Assembly (NCBI RefSeq): GCF_030546575.1
Contig: NZ_JAUOTN010000007.1
Coordinates: 186,001 to 250,000, forward strand
Length of the DNA: 64,000 bases
From: Pontibacter coccineus
GTDB taxonomy: Bacteria > Bacteroidota > Bacteroidia > Cytophagales > Hymenobacteraceae
Reading direction: 5' to 3'
Below the pieces are notes generated by a model. It saw nothing but the letters and a program-made list of their open reading frames with translations. It did not search any database and was not told the origin of the DNA. Both the position numbers and the translations under genes were made by a program. This document shows positions 48,231 through 56,672 of the stretch, in pieces; the stretch's first letter is position 1; each line of letters begins with the position of its first letter.

Positions 48231-48698
48231 ATGTTACACAAACACACCCTTTACACACTGAGCCTCCTACTCTTACTAATTGGAGCGGCGGGCTGCTCAG
48301 TGGAACCTAAACCTGTGCCCTATGGGGAGGCTAATTGTACCCACTGCCAGATGACCGTGTCGGACAACAGGTATGGCGCTGAACTGGTGAACGACAAAGG
48401 CAAGGCTTTTTACTTCGACGCGGCCGAGTGCCTGGCGTCCTATACCCTGGAGCATAAAGAAATAAGTGACAAAGCAGCTTATCTGCTGGTAACAGACTTT
48501 GCCAACCCGAATACACTCATCGAGGTGGACAAGGCGCATTTCCTGCAAAGCACCGAGCTGCCCAGCCCCATGGGCATGTTCCTGACGGCTGTGGCGGATG
48601 AAGCCACGGCTACTAATATGCAACAAGAGTATGGAGGCCGCCTGCTGAACTGGGAGGAGGTTAAACAAGCTGTAAGAAATAATGAGAAACCCGAGTAA
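48231..48698 (+). CDS. nosL: NosL copper-binding lipoprotein (copy 2)
   Basis: 155 residues, signal ending IGAAGC. The copper motif CTHCQMTVSDNRYGAELVND and FYFDAAECLASYT are kept. Divergence is mostly in the middle (LEHKEISDKAAYLLVTD). Overlaps nosD copy 2 by 17 bases, exactly as in cluster 1. Confidence 0.94.
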   Translation: MLHKHTLYTLSLLLLLIGAAGCSVEPKPVPYGEANCTHCQMTVSDNRYGAELVNDKGKAFYFDAAECLASYTLEHKEISDKAAYLLVTDFANPNTLIEVDKAHFLQSTELPSPMGMFLTAVADEATATNMQQEYGGRLLNWEEVKQAVRNNEKPE

Positions 48699-50010
48699 AC
48701 ATATCATCATCTGGACGGCATGCGCCTTTGTACTGCTGCTGACGAGCCTGCAGGCTGTTGGCGGCACACTAAAGGTGTGCTCTACCTGCGAGTACCGCTC
48801 CGTGAAAGCGGCCGTCAGCAAGGCCAAAGCCGGCGATGTGGTGCTCGTGGACGGGGGCACGTACAAAGAGTCTGGTATAGAGATCACTCAACCCATTCGC
48901 CTGATCGGGCAAAACAACCCGGTGATTGACGGCCAGAACAGCGGGCAGCTCATCACGGTGGCTTCTGACAATGTCACCATCCAGGGCTTCACGCTGCAAA
49001 ACGTGGCCACCAGCTATACCCGCGACGACGCCGCTATCCGGGTCAGGCAGCAGAACAACATCCGGATACTGAACAACACCATCCTGAAAACCTACTACGG
49101 GATATACCTGCAGTACGCAGACAGCATCGTCATTAAAGACAACGTGATAAAGGGGGAGAACCTGGGCAAGACGGAGTCTTCGCTTGGCAACGCCATCCAC
49201 CTGTACTACACAGATGACGTGCAGATCATCGGGAATGATGTGCAGGGCCACCGGGACGGCATCTACCTGGAGACGGTGAAGAACAGCAAGGTGCAGCGTA
49301 ACACCAGTCACCAGAACATGCGCTACGGCCTGCACTTCATGTTCTCGGATAACAACGTATATACCCATAATACTTTCCAGAAGAACGGTGCCGGCGTGGC
49401 GGTGATGTATACCACCAACGTCCACATGGAGTATAACACCTTCGAGGACAACTGGGGCGCTGCCTCCTACGGACTGCTCCTGAAAGAAATAAACAACAGT
49501 TTTATTCACAACAACATTTTCCGGCGCAACACCACCGGTATACACATGGAAAGCTCCAGCCGCCTGGATTTCAAAAACAATGATTTCGAGCGCAACGGCT
49601 GGGCAATCAAATTGATGACCACGTGTATAGACGATACCTTCCGGCTGAACAACTTCACAGGAAACTCTTTTGACATCAGTACCAACGGGAATGCACAGCA
49701 CAACTACTTTGAGCACAACTACTGGGACAAGTACACGGGCTACGACCTGGATAAAGACGGCATAGGCGATGTGCCGTACCGGCCGGTGAGTCTGTACTCC
49801 ATGCTGGTAGAGCAGGTGCCACCTTCCATCATGTTCATGCGCAGCTTTATGGTGGATCTGCTGGACAACATGGAAAAAGTAATGCCGAGTATCATTCCCC
49901 AAACCCTGGTTGACGAACAGCCGCTAATGAAGAAGATAGATCATGATAACAATAGAGAATTTGTACAAGTCCTACGGCAAACTGCAAGTGCTCCGTGGCG
50001 TGAGCGTTGA
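48682..50010 (+). CDS. nosD: NosD periplasmic copper-maturation protein (copy 2)
   Basis: The 442-residue beta-helix protein is colinear with copy 1 (NNTILKTYYGIYLQYADS, NIFRRNTTGIHMESSS). Its C-terminus is ten residues longer (VQVLRQTASAPWRER), because the stop codon lies further into nosF. The overlap with nosF is 68 bases here compared with 38 in cluster 1. A long open frame on the opposite strand is a shadow. Confidence 0.94.
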   Translation: MRNPSKHIIIWTACAFVLLLTSLQAVGGTLKVCSTCEYRSVKAAVSKAKAGDVVLVDGGTYKESGIEITQPIRLIGQNNPVIDGQNSGQLITVASDNVTIQGFTLQNVATSYTRDDAAIRVRQQNNIRILNNTILKTYYGIYLQYADSIVIKDNVIKGENLGKTESSLGNAIHLYYTDDVQIIGNDVQGHRDGIYLETVKNSKVQRNTSHQNMRYGLHFMFSDNNVYTHNTFQKNGAGVAVMYTTNVHMEYNTFEDNWGAASYGLLLKEINNSFIHNNIFRRNTTGIHMESSSRLDFKNNDFERNGWAIKLMTTCIDDTFRLNNFTGNSFDISTNGNAQHNYFEHNYWDKYTGYDLDKDGIGDVPYRPVSLYSMLVEQVPPSIMFMRSFMVDLLDNMEKVMPSIIPQTLVDEQPLMKKIDHDNNREFVQVLRQTASAPWRER

Positions 50011-50653
50011 GCTCGAAAAAGGTAAAGTAATATCCATCATCGGACCGAACGGTGCAGGCAAAACCACCATGAGCAAGTGCATCCTGGGCATGGTGCTGCC
50101 CGACAGCGGCGACATTAAAATGAATGGCGAGAGCGTGCTCAAAAAACACGCCTACCGCAGCCAGATCGGCTACATGCCCCAGATCGGCAAGTACCCCGAG
50201 AACATGAAAATCCGGCAGGTGATCGAGATGGTGCGCGACATCCGTAAAGAAGATGCTGTGGACGAAGAACTGATCGGTTTGTACCGGCTGGAAGAAATGT
50301 ATGACAAGAGAATGGGCTCCCTGTCGGGCGGCACGAAGCAGAAAGTGAGTGCCGCGATTGCCTTTCTTTTCGACCCGGAGGTTCTGATTCTCGATGAACC
50401 CACCGCCGGCCTCGACCCGATCTCGGCGGAGATACTGAAAGGCAAAATCCTGAAAGAGAAAAAGAAAGGCAAGCTGGTGCTCATCACCTCGCACGTGATG
50501 AGCGAGATTGAGGAAGTGGCCGATGAGATACTCTGCCTGGTAGACGGCAATGTGATGTTTTATGAAACTATTTCTGACCTGAAGGCGCAAACGCAGGAAA
50601 CACGCCTGAGCCGCGCGGTTGCTAAAATCATGAAAGAAGGGAGAGTGCTATAA
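49943..50653 (+). CDS. nosF: NosF ABC transporter ATPase (copy 2)
   Basis: 236 residues with Walker A GPNGAGKTT, signature LSGGTKQKVS, Walker B VLILDEPTAGLDP. The middle of the gene, for example around VLKKHAYRSQIGYMPQIGKY, is nearly the same as copy 1 in DNA, while both ends differ. It ends 3 bases before nosY copy 2. Confidence 0.95.
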   Translation: MITIENLYKSYGKLQVLRGVSVELEKGKVISIIGPNGAGKTTMSKCILGMVLPDSGDIKMNGESVLKKHAYRSQIGYMPQIGKYPENMKIRQVIEMVRDIRKEDAVDEELIGLYRLEEMYDKRMGSLSGGTKQKVSAAIAFLFDPEVLILDEPTAGLDPISAEILKGKILKEKKKGKLVLITSHVMSEIEEVADEILCLVDGNVMFYETISDLKAQTQETRLSRAVAKIMKEGRVL

Positions 50654-50656
50654 GCC

Positions 50657-51424
50657 ATGAACAAGATCATCAAATACGTTTTGTATGATATCGTGCGCAG
50701 CAAGATCGTTGTCGCTTATACCTTGTTTCTGCTCTTGCTCTCGATCGGGTTGTTCAACCTGGGCGGCAGCGCCGACAAGGGCCTGCTGAGCCTTTTGAAC
50801 CTGGTGCTGCTGACCGTGCCGCTGATCAGCATCGTCTTTGCCACCACCCACTTCTACAACTCCTATGAGTTCATGGAGCTGCTGGTCTCCCAACCCATCC
50901 GGCGCAGCAAGATCTTCCTGAGTGAGTACCTGGGCGTGTCCCTCTCGCTGTCTGCCGCCTTTCTGATCGGGGTGGGTATACCTGTGCTGCTGTTCGCTCC
51001 CGGGGCCACGGGGCTGTACCTGGTGCTGACGGGGGTGTTCATCACCTTCATCTTCGTAGCCCTGGCCTTTCTGGCCTCGGTCATCACCAGAGATAAGGCC
51101 AAAGGTATAGGTATAGCCCTGATGCTGTGGTTTTACTTTGCCCTGATCTACGACGGCATCGTGCTCTTTATCCTCTACTCCTTCGGCGACTACCCGCTCG
51201 AGTACGCCACCCTGGCGCTCACGGCCCTCAACCCGGTGGACCTGGGCAGGGTGATGGTGCTCTTAAACCTGGACGTTTCGGCCATGATGGGCTACACGGG
51301 CGCTCTCTACAAGAGCATCTTCGGCAGCGGCTGGGGCGTGGGTATTGCCTTTCTAATACTCGTGCTCTGGGTGCTCGTGCCGCTGCTGATCTCCAGAAGG
51401 GCCTTCATCAAAAGAGACTTGTAG
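50657..51424 (+). CDS. nosY: NosY ABC transporter permease (copy 2)
   Basis: 255 residues; the same as copy 1 except for about six positions, five of them in the last 30 residues (FLILVLWVLVPLLISRRAFI against FVVLVLWVLVPLLTSRRVFQ). The DNA is almost identical from about the second codon block to near the end. It is the last gene of cluster 2 and is followed by a strong terminator. Confidence 0.95.
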   Translation: MNKIIKYVLYDIVRSKIVVAYTLFLLLLSIGLFNLGGSADKGLLSLLNLVLLTVPLISIVFATTHFYNSYEFMELLVSQPIRRSKIFLSEYLGVSLSLSAAFLIGVGIPVLLFAPGATGLYLVLTGVFITFIFVALAFLASVITRDKAKGIGIALMLWFYFALIYDGIVLFILYSFGDYPLEYATLALTALNPVDLGRVMVLLNLDVSAMMGYTGALYKSIFGSGWGVGIAFLILVLWVLVPLLISRRAFIKRDL

Positions 51425-51461
51425 GGCAGGTAGACAAGTTACTTATCTAAGATACACCCCA

Positions 51462-51499
51462 CAAAAAGTCCCCGCCTTGCGAAAGGCGGGGACTTTTTG
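51462..51499. terminator. Strong bidirectional terminator after nos cluster 2
   Basis: Perfect 17-bp arms CAAAAAGTCCCCGCCTT and its complement with a four-base loop GCGA. It separates the converging nosY and lipoprotein genes. Confidence 0.9.
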
Positions 51500-51510
51500 T
51501 GATTATTGTG

Positions 51511-51741
51511 TTACTGTTGATTGGTACCGGTTGTGTTCGATATAGTGTCTACTTCGAAGGCCGCGGTGTCGTCCTCCATGTCAAGCTGCGGGCTTACCTC
51601 CTCACCAGCTCCTATCTCTACGCTTTCATCTATCGTTTCGGCGTCGCGAGTATTGGCGTCATCGGCGGTGTCGCGTGTGGTATTGTCAGAACTGCAGGAG
51701 AAGAAGAAAATCCCAACAAAAATTATAAGTGTCTTTTTCAT
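51511..51741 (-). CDS. Small acidic lipoprotein
   Basis: The 76-residue precursor has a lipoprotein signal (MKKTLIIFVGIFFFSC) and a mature part that is almost all polar and acidic (RDTADDANTRDAETIDESVE). It lacks any domain and is likely disordered, anchored by its N-terminal lipid. The family is unknown. It converges on the nos cluster across a strong terminator. Confidence 0.75.
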   Translation of the reverse strand: MKKTLIIFVGIFFFSCSSDNTTRDTADDANTRDAETIDESVEIGAGEEVSPQLDMEDDTAAFEVDTISNTTGTNQQ

Positions 51742-51907
51742 AGTCGTACGAAATGGTTTGAACTCTCTAAAACGATTTTAGAACCGCTTCGTTTCAAAGG
51801 ATCTTGCTGAAAACCAGTTACAACCTGCTTGGGAAGACACAAGAAAACCACCCTGATCATGGCATTAGCCAGGCGAACAGGGCGGTTTTGAAGGAAAGGA
51901 TTCTCAG

Positions 51908-52357
51908 CTACACATTATCCGCAGCATACCACTCCGCAAACGACTTCTCCGTTTCCCAGAGCTTGAGGCTGTGCAACGCCACGTACTCCGGCAGCAAGTG
52001 CCTGATGCGCTGTTTGAAATCGATCAGCATGTTCTCGCAAGTTGGCTGAAACGGGGTGAGCACCAGTTTATGCTCCAGGTGGCGCAGTGCCTCCACCAAC
52101 TCCAGCGACGCGTCCTGACGGAGCAGCAAGGCATGGTCGATCGGGTCGATGAGGGTTTCCTGCACTATCTTTTTGAGGTCCTTGAAATCCATCACCATGC
52201 CGTCATTCGGGTGCGTTTCGCTCACGATGGGAGTGCCGATAATGGTTACCTCCAGCCGGTAAGAATGCCCGTGAATGTTGCGGCAACCACCCTTGTAATT
52301 CTGGAGGGCGTGCGCGGCTTCAAACGTGAACAGGCGTGTTAATCGTATTCTACTCAT
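51908..52357 (-). CDS. queD: 6-carboxytetrahydropterin synthase / PTPS family (QueD)
   Basis: The 149-residue protein has the 6-pyruvoyl-tetrahydropterin synthase fold. Zinc ligands H16 (FEAAH), H29 and H31 (NIHGHSY) and the catalytic C25 (GGCRN) are present. QueD makes 6-carboxy-tetrahydropterin for queuosine and related deazapurines. No queC/queE is next to it. It follows the 601-residue gene with a 6-base gap, so the two are probably co-transcribed. Confidence 0.9.
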   Translation of the reverse strand: MSRIRLTRLFTFEAAHALQNYKGGCRNIHGHSYRLEVTIIGTPIVSETHPNDGMVMDFKDLKKIVQETLIDPIDHALLLRQDASLELVEALRHLEHKLVLTPFQPTCENMLIDFKQRIRHLLPEYVALHSLKLWETEKSFAEWYAADNV

Positions 52358-52363
52358 AATGCT

Positions 52364-54169
52364 CTATACCTTCTGATTGGCCACTTGCAACTGATCTTCG
52401 GCCTCCAATAATTCATCCAGTAGCAGCATGCGCTTCTCCAACTGGTCTTTGAAAAGGGTCGGCACTAGTTCCTTGTAATAAGCGATGCCATGCTGCAGGT
52501 TCTGCCAGAAATTCTGCAGGTATTTTTCCTGCTTATCGGTCATGGTTTCCTGCAGTTCGGCCTTCTTGTTTTTCCAGTATTGCACGTACATAGTAAGCTC
52601 GTTGATGAACACATGCGGACGATAGGTGTTGTTCAACACATTCACACGGCCGTAGATATGGTCGACCATCTCCTGCAGCTTGAAAATGTTGGAGAAGTAA
52701 GCCAGGTTCGGACCCGGGCAAATGGCAACCGGACGTGAAGCAACGGCCTTGCGGCTGATGCCAAACTTTAACAGGGCGGTGTTGGCCAGGCCTTCGCAGA
52801 GGCATTCTTTTTCCAGCACTTTGGCTTCTGCCGCTTTGTATTCGGCTTCCGGCATGCCCATACCTTGCAGCTCTACCAGTTTGTTGCGCTGGTACTTGCG
52901 GGAGGCCGTGCAGATGGGCTCTTTGGTGAACTCAGTGTTGGACACCAGGTGCTTCTTTTCGCAGGGACTGCCTGGTTTGCCTTTTTCGATACGCGCCAGC
53001 GTAAGCGCCTCGGAACTGGTGCCGCGCATGGAATTAAAAGGCACACCAAGTGGGGAGATCGGGCTCAGGTATAGGTCTTCTTTTTTGGCACGCGCCAGCT
53101 TTTCCATGGTTTCCGCGTCGACGGTTGTGGCTTCAGGAACGAGCAAAAACGGAGTGCCCCAACCTGCGGCGTCCATGCCGTAGTGCTCCAGCAAAAAGTT
53201 ATGCTCATCTGATGTGCCGATGCCGCCCTGCACGGTGATGTGCATAGTGGGCGCAGTTTCAGGTATAGTGTATCCTTTGGCCGCAAGGTTTGCGCTGAAC
53301 AAGGTATAGAGCTCGTCCTGCATGGTCTGTCGGTTTTGTTTGAATTCTTCCAGGATCGGTCCGAGCAAATAGCCGTCTGTAGCAAAGGCGTGGCCGCCAC
53401 AGTTCAAACCAGATTCAATGCGGAATTCCGATACCCAGATGCCTTTTTTAGCCAGGATCTTGCCCTGCACGAAAGCCGAGCGGTAGTCGCTCACTTTGAT
53501 CACCACCTGTTTTTGCAGAAAGCCATTTTTGTCGGGGAAGAAGCAAGGGAACTGCTCGAGGTAGCTGTAGAGACGCATGTTCATACCGGCCGAGAAAATC
53601 ACCGAAGCATGTACCGTGCTTTTGGCAAAACCACGCAGTGCGGCCAGCGCGTCGGAGTACTCGGATGGCAGCGGGTTGCCGTCTTTGTCGTAATTGGTTT
53701 TGTCGAGCTTGGTCATGATGTTCACATCGATGCTGCCCGGCACCACGGCATGGCGCAACTCGTCCTGCATGATCTTTTTCAGCTCCGGGTTACTGGTCTG
53801 CAGCATTTTTCTGTACATCGCCTTCAACGGGGCATTGTCTGGCAGCAGCAAAAAATACTTGGTCAGGCGCGACTCCGAATCAAAGGGCTCTTGTTTCAGC
53901 GCCTGTACCTGGAGTTTCACGATGCGGTCGGCCAGGTTGAGGTAGGCCGTAATGCGACGGGCGCGGTAGTCTTCTTCTTTCTGCGAGATCGGCGTGAACG
54001 GCTCCTGGTATACCTGGCTGTAATACTCACGCATCTGCTCGATCAGCGTATCGTCGCTGAGCGAGACAACCGAAGAGATGCCATACTGCGCCACTTTCAT
54101 AGGCGAGTCGATGGAAAAGGCCAGGCCCATTACCGGGATGTGGAAGGTGTGCGGTGTGTTTTTGATCAT
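52364..54169 (-). CDS. Conserved uncharacterised protein, possibly a TIM-barrel flavoenzyme
   Basis: From the ATG at 54169 the protein is 601 residues (MIKNTPHTFHIPVMGLAFSI); a start at 54226 is possible. It has no signal peptide. The start IPVMGLAFSIDSPMKVAQYG and the middle SGLNCGGHAFATDGYLLGPI look like nitronate-monooxygenase or glutamate-synthase-type FMN barrels, and HITVQGGIGTSDEHNF resembles a phosphate-binding loop. A cluster of cysteines (ICTASRKY, ECLCEGLANTALLKFG) in the last third may hold a metal or cluster. I recall this protein as conserved but uncharacterised in Bacteroidota. The gene is co-transcribed with queD. Confidence 0.7.
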   Translation of the reverse strand: MIKNTPHTFHIPVMGLAFSIDSPMKVAQYGISSVVSLSDDTLIEQMREYYSQVYQEPFTPISQKEEDYRARRITAYLNLADRIVKLQVQALKQEPFDSESRLTKYFLLLPDNAPLKAMYRKMLQTSNPELKKIMQDELRHAVVPGSIDVNIMTKLDKTNYDKDGNPLPSEYSDALAALRGFAKSTVHASVIFSAGMNMRLYSYLEQFPCFFPDKNGFLQKQVVIKVSDYRSAFVQGKILAKKGIWVSEFRIESGLNCGGHAFATDGYLLGPILEEFKQNRQTMQDELYTLFSANLAAKGYTIPETAPTMHITVQGGIGTSDEHNFLLEHYGMDAAGWGTPFLLVPEATTVDAETMEKLARAKKEDLYLSPISPLGVPFNSMRGTSSEALTLARIEKGKPGSPCEKKHLVSNTEFTKEPICTASRKYQRNKLVELQGMGMPEAEYKAAEAKVLEKECLCEGLANTALLKFGISRKAVASRPVAICPGPNLAYFSNIFKLQEMVDHIYGRVNVLNNTYRPHVFINELTMYVQYWKNKKAELQETMTDKQEKYLQNFWQNLQHGIAYYKELVPTLFKDQLEKRMLLLDELLEAEDQLQVANQKV

Positions 54170-54278
54170 GAATGAAAAATGCTGTATCGATTTGATTTTG
54201 TTTTTACTTTTTAACCTTTCTGTCATTTCGACCTGAGGGAGGAATCTGGAGTTTTACCTCCTCCAACCTTCCCTTTTG

Positions 54279-54401
54279 CCCTCGCTCGCGTCCCGCGAGT
54301 GTGAGTTATTATGCGGACTCCGGCCGCTTGTGTCTGTGCCTATCGGCACAAGTGGCGGGACGCCACTAAAAAATCTTACACTCGCGGGACGCGAGCGAGG
54401 G
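54279..54401. repeat. Long inverted repeat with perfect 24-bp arms
   Basis: Arms 54279-54302 and 54378-54401 are exact complements and start CCCTCGCTCGCG. Inside is a second, weaker dyad (CCGCTTGTG / CACAAGTGGCGG). It lies between two minus-strand genes and could be a terminator or a REP/MITE-type repeat. Confidence 0.75.
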
Positions 54402-54425
54402 TATTAAACCTTTTTCGGGAAGGGG

Positions 54426-55619
54426 TCACAATCCCCGCCGCTTTATCTCCGCCTCCAGCAAGCTCAACTCGCGGCCCATTTGCCCGGCGATGGACGTGTT
54501 TTCCTCCGCTCTCCTGATCATATAAGGCAGGGTGGTGGCCACGTCGCCGTAAGGCAGGTATTTGGAGGCGTTGAAACCGGCGCTGGCCAGGTTGTAGGTC
54601 AGGTTGTCGCTCATGCCGTAGAGTTGCGAAAAGTGGATGCGCTTTTGGTGGTCGGCTATACCCTGGCGGTTGATCTGGTTGACGAGGTAGCGGGTGCTGG
54701 ATTCGTTGTGCGTGGCGGCGCAAAGCTCCACACGGTGCAGGTTTTGCAGACAGATGTCGATGGCCCCGTCAAAGCTGCGGTCGGTATCGGCCTTGATATG
54801 GAAGACCGGGCTCGGGTAACCATGTTCGACGGCACGTTCCTGTTCTTTCTCGATGTAGGCGCCGCGCACGATCTTTATCCCCAGAATCACGTCGTAGCCT
54901 TCGCTTCGCTTGAGCAAATCGGTGAGGTAGGCAATACGGTCGGTGCGGTACATCTGCAGCGTGTTGAAAACGACGGCGCGGCGCTCGTTGTAGCGCAGCA
55001 TCATCTTTTCGGCCAGTTCGTCCATAGGCTGCTGCAGCCAGGTCTCCTCGGCGTCGATGTAAACGGTGATATTGGCTTCGTAAGCAGCCTTGCAAATTAT
55101 ATCCAGGCGACTCTCTGTACGCTGGAAAGCGGCCTGTTCTTGTGTAGTCAGCACTTCGCCTTCCTGCAGTTTCTGGAAAATATCACGGGAGCCTATACCT
55201 GTCAGTTTCACGCTGATGTAGGGAATCTCGCCTGTAACTTTTGCCAGCCGGATGTTGCGCATGATCTCGTCGAGTACGTGGTCAAACCCGGCTTCGTCTT
55301 CCTTGGCTTCGGCGGCATAGTCGAGCACGGTGTATACCCTGGCGTTGGCCATGCGGCGAATGGCACGTTGGGCTTCCTGTGCTGTTTCGCCTCCGCAGAA
55401 GTGGCTGTAAATGGTGCCTTTCACGAGGCCCTTGATCGGAAGCCCCAGCTTAAGCGCCCAGACCGAGGCCACGCCGCCCAGCTTCACTAAAGTAGGTTTG
55501 CCCATCATCTTAAAGAGGAAGTGGGCGAGCTTGAGCTCCTTGTCCGTTTTGTTACTGAAGGCGATCCTCAGGTCGTTCGGGTCGAAAGTGCTGGTCGGTT
55601 GTATAGTTGTCGTACTCAT
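54426..55619 (-). CDS. Proline dehydrogenase family protein
   Basis: This 397-residue protein shows the PRODH barrel: YISVKLTGIGSRD, VYIDAEETWLQQP, VVFNTLQMYRTDRIAYL, LGIKIVRGAYIEKEQ, CAATHNESSTRYLV and QLYGMSDNLTYNL, then the C-terminal YLPYGDVATTLPYMIRRAEEN with the substrate-carboxylate-binding arginines. It oxidises proline to pyrroline-5-carboxylate with FAD, passing electrons to the quinone pool. It is a monofunctional form, without the P5C dehydrogenase half of PutA. It is a single-gene unit, upstream of the long inverted repeat. Confidence 0.94.
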   Translation of the reverse strand: MSTTTIQPTSTFDPNDLRIAFSNKTDKELKLAHFLFKMMGKPTLVKLGGVASVWALKLGLPIKGLVKGTIYSHFCGGETAQEAQRAIRRMANARVYTVLDYAAEAKEDEAGFDHVLDEIMRNIRLAKVTGEIPYISVKLTGIGSRDIFQKLQEGEVLTTQEQAAFQRTESRLDIICKAAYEANITVYIDAEETWLQQPMDELAEKMMLRYNERRAVVFNTLQMYRTDRIAYLTDLLKRSEGYDVILGIKIVRGAYIEKEQERAVEHGYPSPVFHIKADTDRSFDGAIDICLQNLHRVELCAATHNESSTRYLVNQINRQGIADHQKRIHFSQLYGMSDNLTYNLASAGFNASKYLPYGDVATTLPYMIRRAEENTSIAGQMGRELSLLEAEIKRRGL

Positions 55620-55858
55620 GTATGTGGCAATTCTTTAGATGAAAGTATTTCTAATTCAGGTATAGCGGTTTGTTTGGTCGGCAAGATGCAGCGAAAAATA
55701 CCCTCATTAAGGTATGGCCCAGGACTGGTGTAGCTGGCAAATGAGCGTATGGACCACCAATTAACCGATGCAACATGGCTGGTAGATTTGAGCTTGGATG
55801 AAGGCACAAGTTAGTCCTGTTTCCATGCTGTGGAAATGAGCATAGTTAGTCTAAATAG

Positions 55859-55939
55859 TGACATAGATCATTTTATAGGTATATGTTTTTACAGCGTAAA
55901 TAAGATTTGTTAAATATTGTATGTGAGTGACTTAAGTCA
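55859..55939. promoter_or_regulatory. Two Crp/Fnr-type sites before the thioredoxin-like unit
   Basis: A near-palindrome TGAC-ATAG-ATCA (55859-55870) and a perfect one TGAC-TTAA-GTCA (55928-55939). Both are followed by ATTTTATA. This matches sites at 37461 and 38046 and suggests the same regulon. Confidence 0.6.
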
Positions 55940-55962
55940 TTTTATAAAGCGGTGGAAAAGGG

Positions 55963-55970
55963 TAGAATTG
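55963..55970 (+). promoter_or_regulatory. -7 box TAGAATTG of the thioredoxin-like unit
   Basis: One mismatch from TAnnTTTG, 24 bases past the perfect palindrome and 22 bases before the ATG. Spacing is shorter than at 38103. Confidence 0.45.
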
Positions 55971-55991
55971 CATGAAATTTAAATCAAACAC

Positions 55992-56672
55992 ATGAACACC
56001 CCCGATATACTCACCCCCGAACTTATCAATCCGCTGACCTATCAGAGTTACAGACTGCTGGTGGAGCAACTGGTGGCTGATAACATGACTACAGGCCCGG
56101 AGCAGACCGAAGAACGCATCGCCTTCACCAAACTCAATCTGCAGCGCATGAAGCGTGTGGAGAAACAGTTCAAAATAGACCCTGAACTGTTGGGGGCCCT
56201 GCAACAGCCGCGTCCGGAGTGGCATTGGGTGGTGCTGTTGGAGTCGTGGTGCGGGGACGGAGCGCAGCAGATGCCGGCTTTGGCCGCCATTGCCGACGCC
56301 GTGCCGACGATCGAGCTGACCGTTATTCTGCGGGATGAAAACCCGGCCTGGATGGACACCTGCCTCACCAACGGCAGCCGCGCTATACCTAAGCTGATCT
56401 GTTTGAACGCTGAAACGAATGAGCGACTCTTCACATGGGGGCCGCGGCCGCTGGCGATACTCGAGGAGGTGCTGCAGTTTAAGGAGAAACACCCAAATGC
56501 GGCGAAAGAAGACATCCATACACTGGTGCATACCCTGTATGCCAAAGACCGCAGCCAGTCCTTGCAGCAGGATTTGCTACGGCTGGTGCTAGGCGCTATA
56601 CCTGTAACGGGGGAGGAAGAGTCGTTAAGTTCTGCCGACAACTATCCCCTTGAGGGGATTATAGGGGTGTAA
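55992..56672 (+). CDS. Thioredoxin-fold protein with WCGD motif
   Basis: The 226-residue protein has a thioredoxin-like domain (about 75-165): VVLLESWCGDGAQQMPALA and AIPKLICLNAETNERLFTWG with a cis-proline. The usual CxxC is replaced by C-G-D-G, so only one cysteine remains; this form is common in thioredoxin-like proteins of Bacteroidota. It is cytoplasmic. The C-terminus (NYPLEGIIGV and stop codon) is encoded by the left end of a dispersed repeat element, so the original end has been replaced. Promoter sites place it in the nitrogen-oxide regulon. Confidence 0.82.
   Translation: MNTPDILTPELINPLTYQSYRLLVEQLVADNMTTGPEQTEERIAFTKLNLQRMKRVEKQFKIDPELLGALQQPRPEWHWVVLLESWCGDGAQQMPALAAIADAVPTIELTVILRDENPAWMDTCLTNGSRAIPKLICLNAETNERLFTWGPRPLAILEEVLQFKEKHPNAAKEDIHTLVHTLYAKDRSQSLQQDLLRLVLGAIPVTGEEESLSSADNYPLEGIIGV

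Larger units (their letters stand above)
44952..51424 (+). repeat. nos cluster 2 (second unit of the tandem duplication)
   Basis: The same seven genes as cluster 1, in the same order. The upstream 200 bases contain no TGAC-N4-GTCA palindrome, unlike cluster 1. Confidence 0.9.

Noticed and set aside
48769-49902. Open frame of 377 codons opposite nosD copy 2
   Set aside because: Antisense shadow; rich in V and H as expected from reading nosD repeats backwards.
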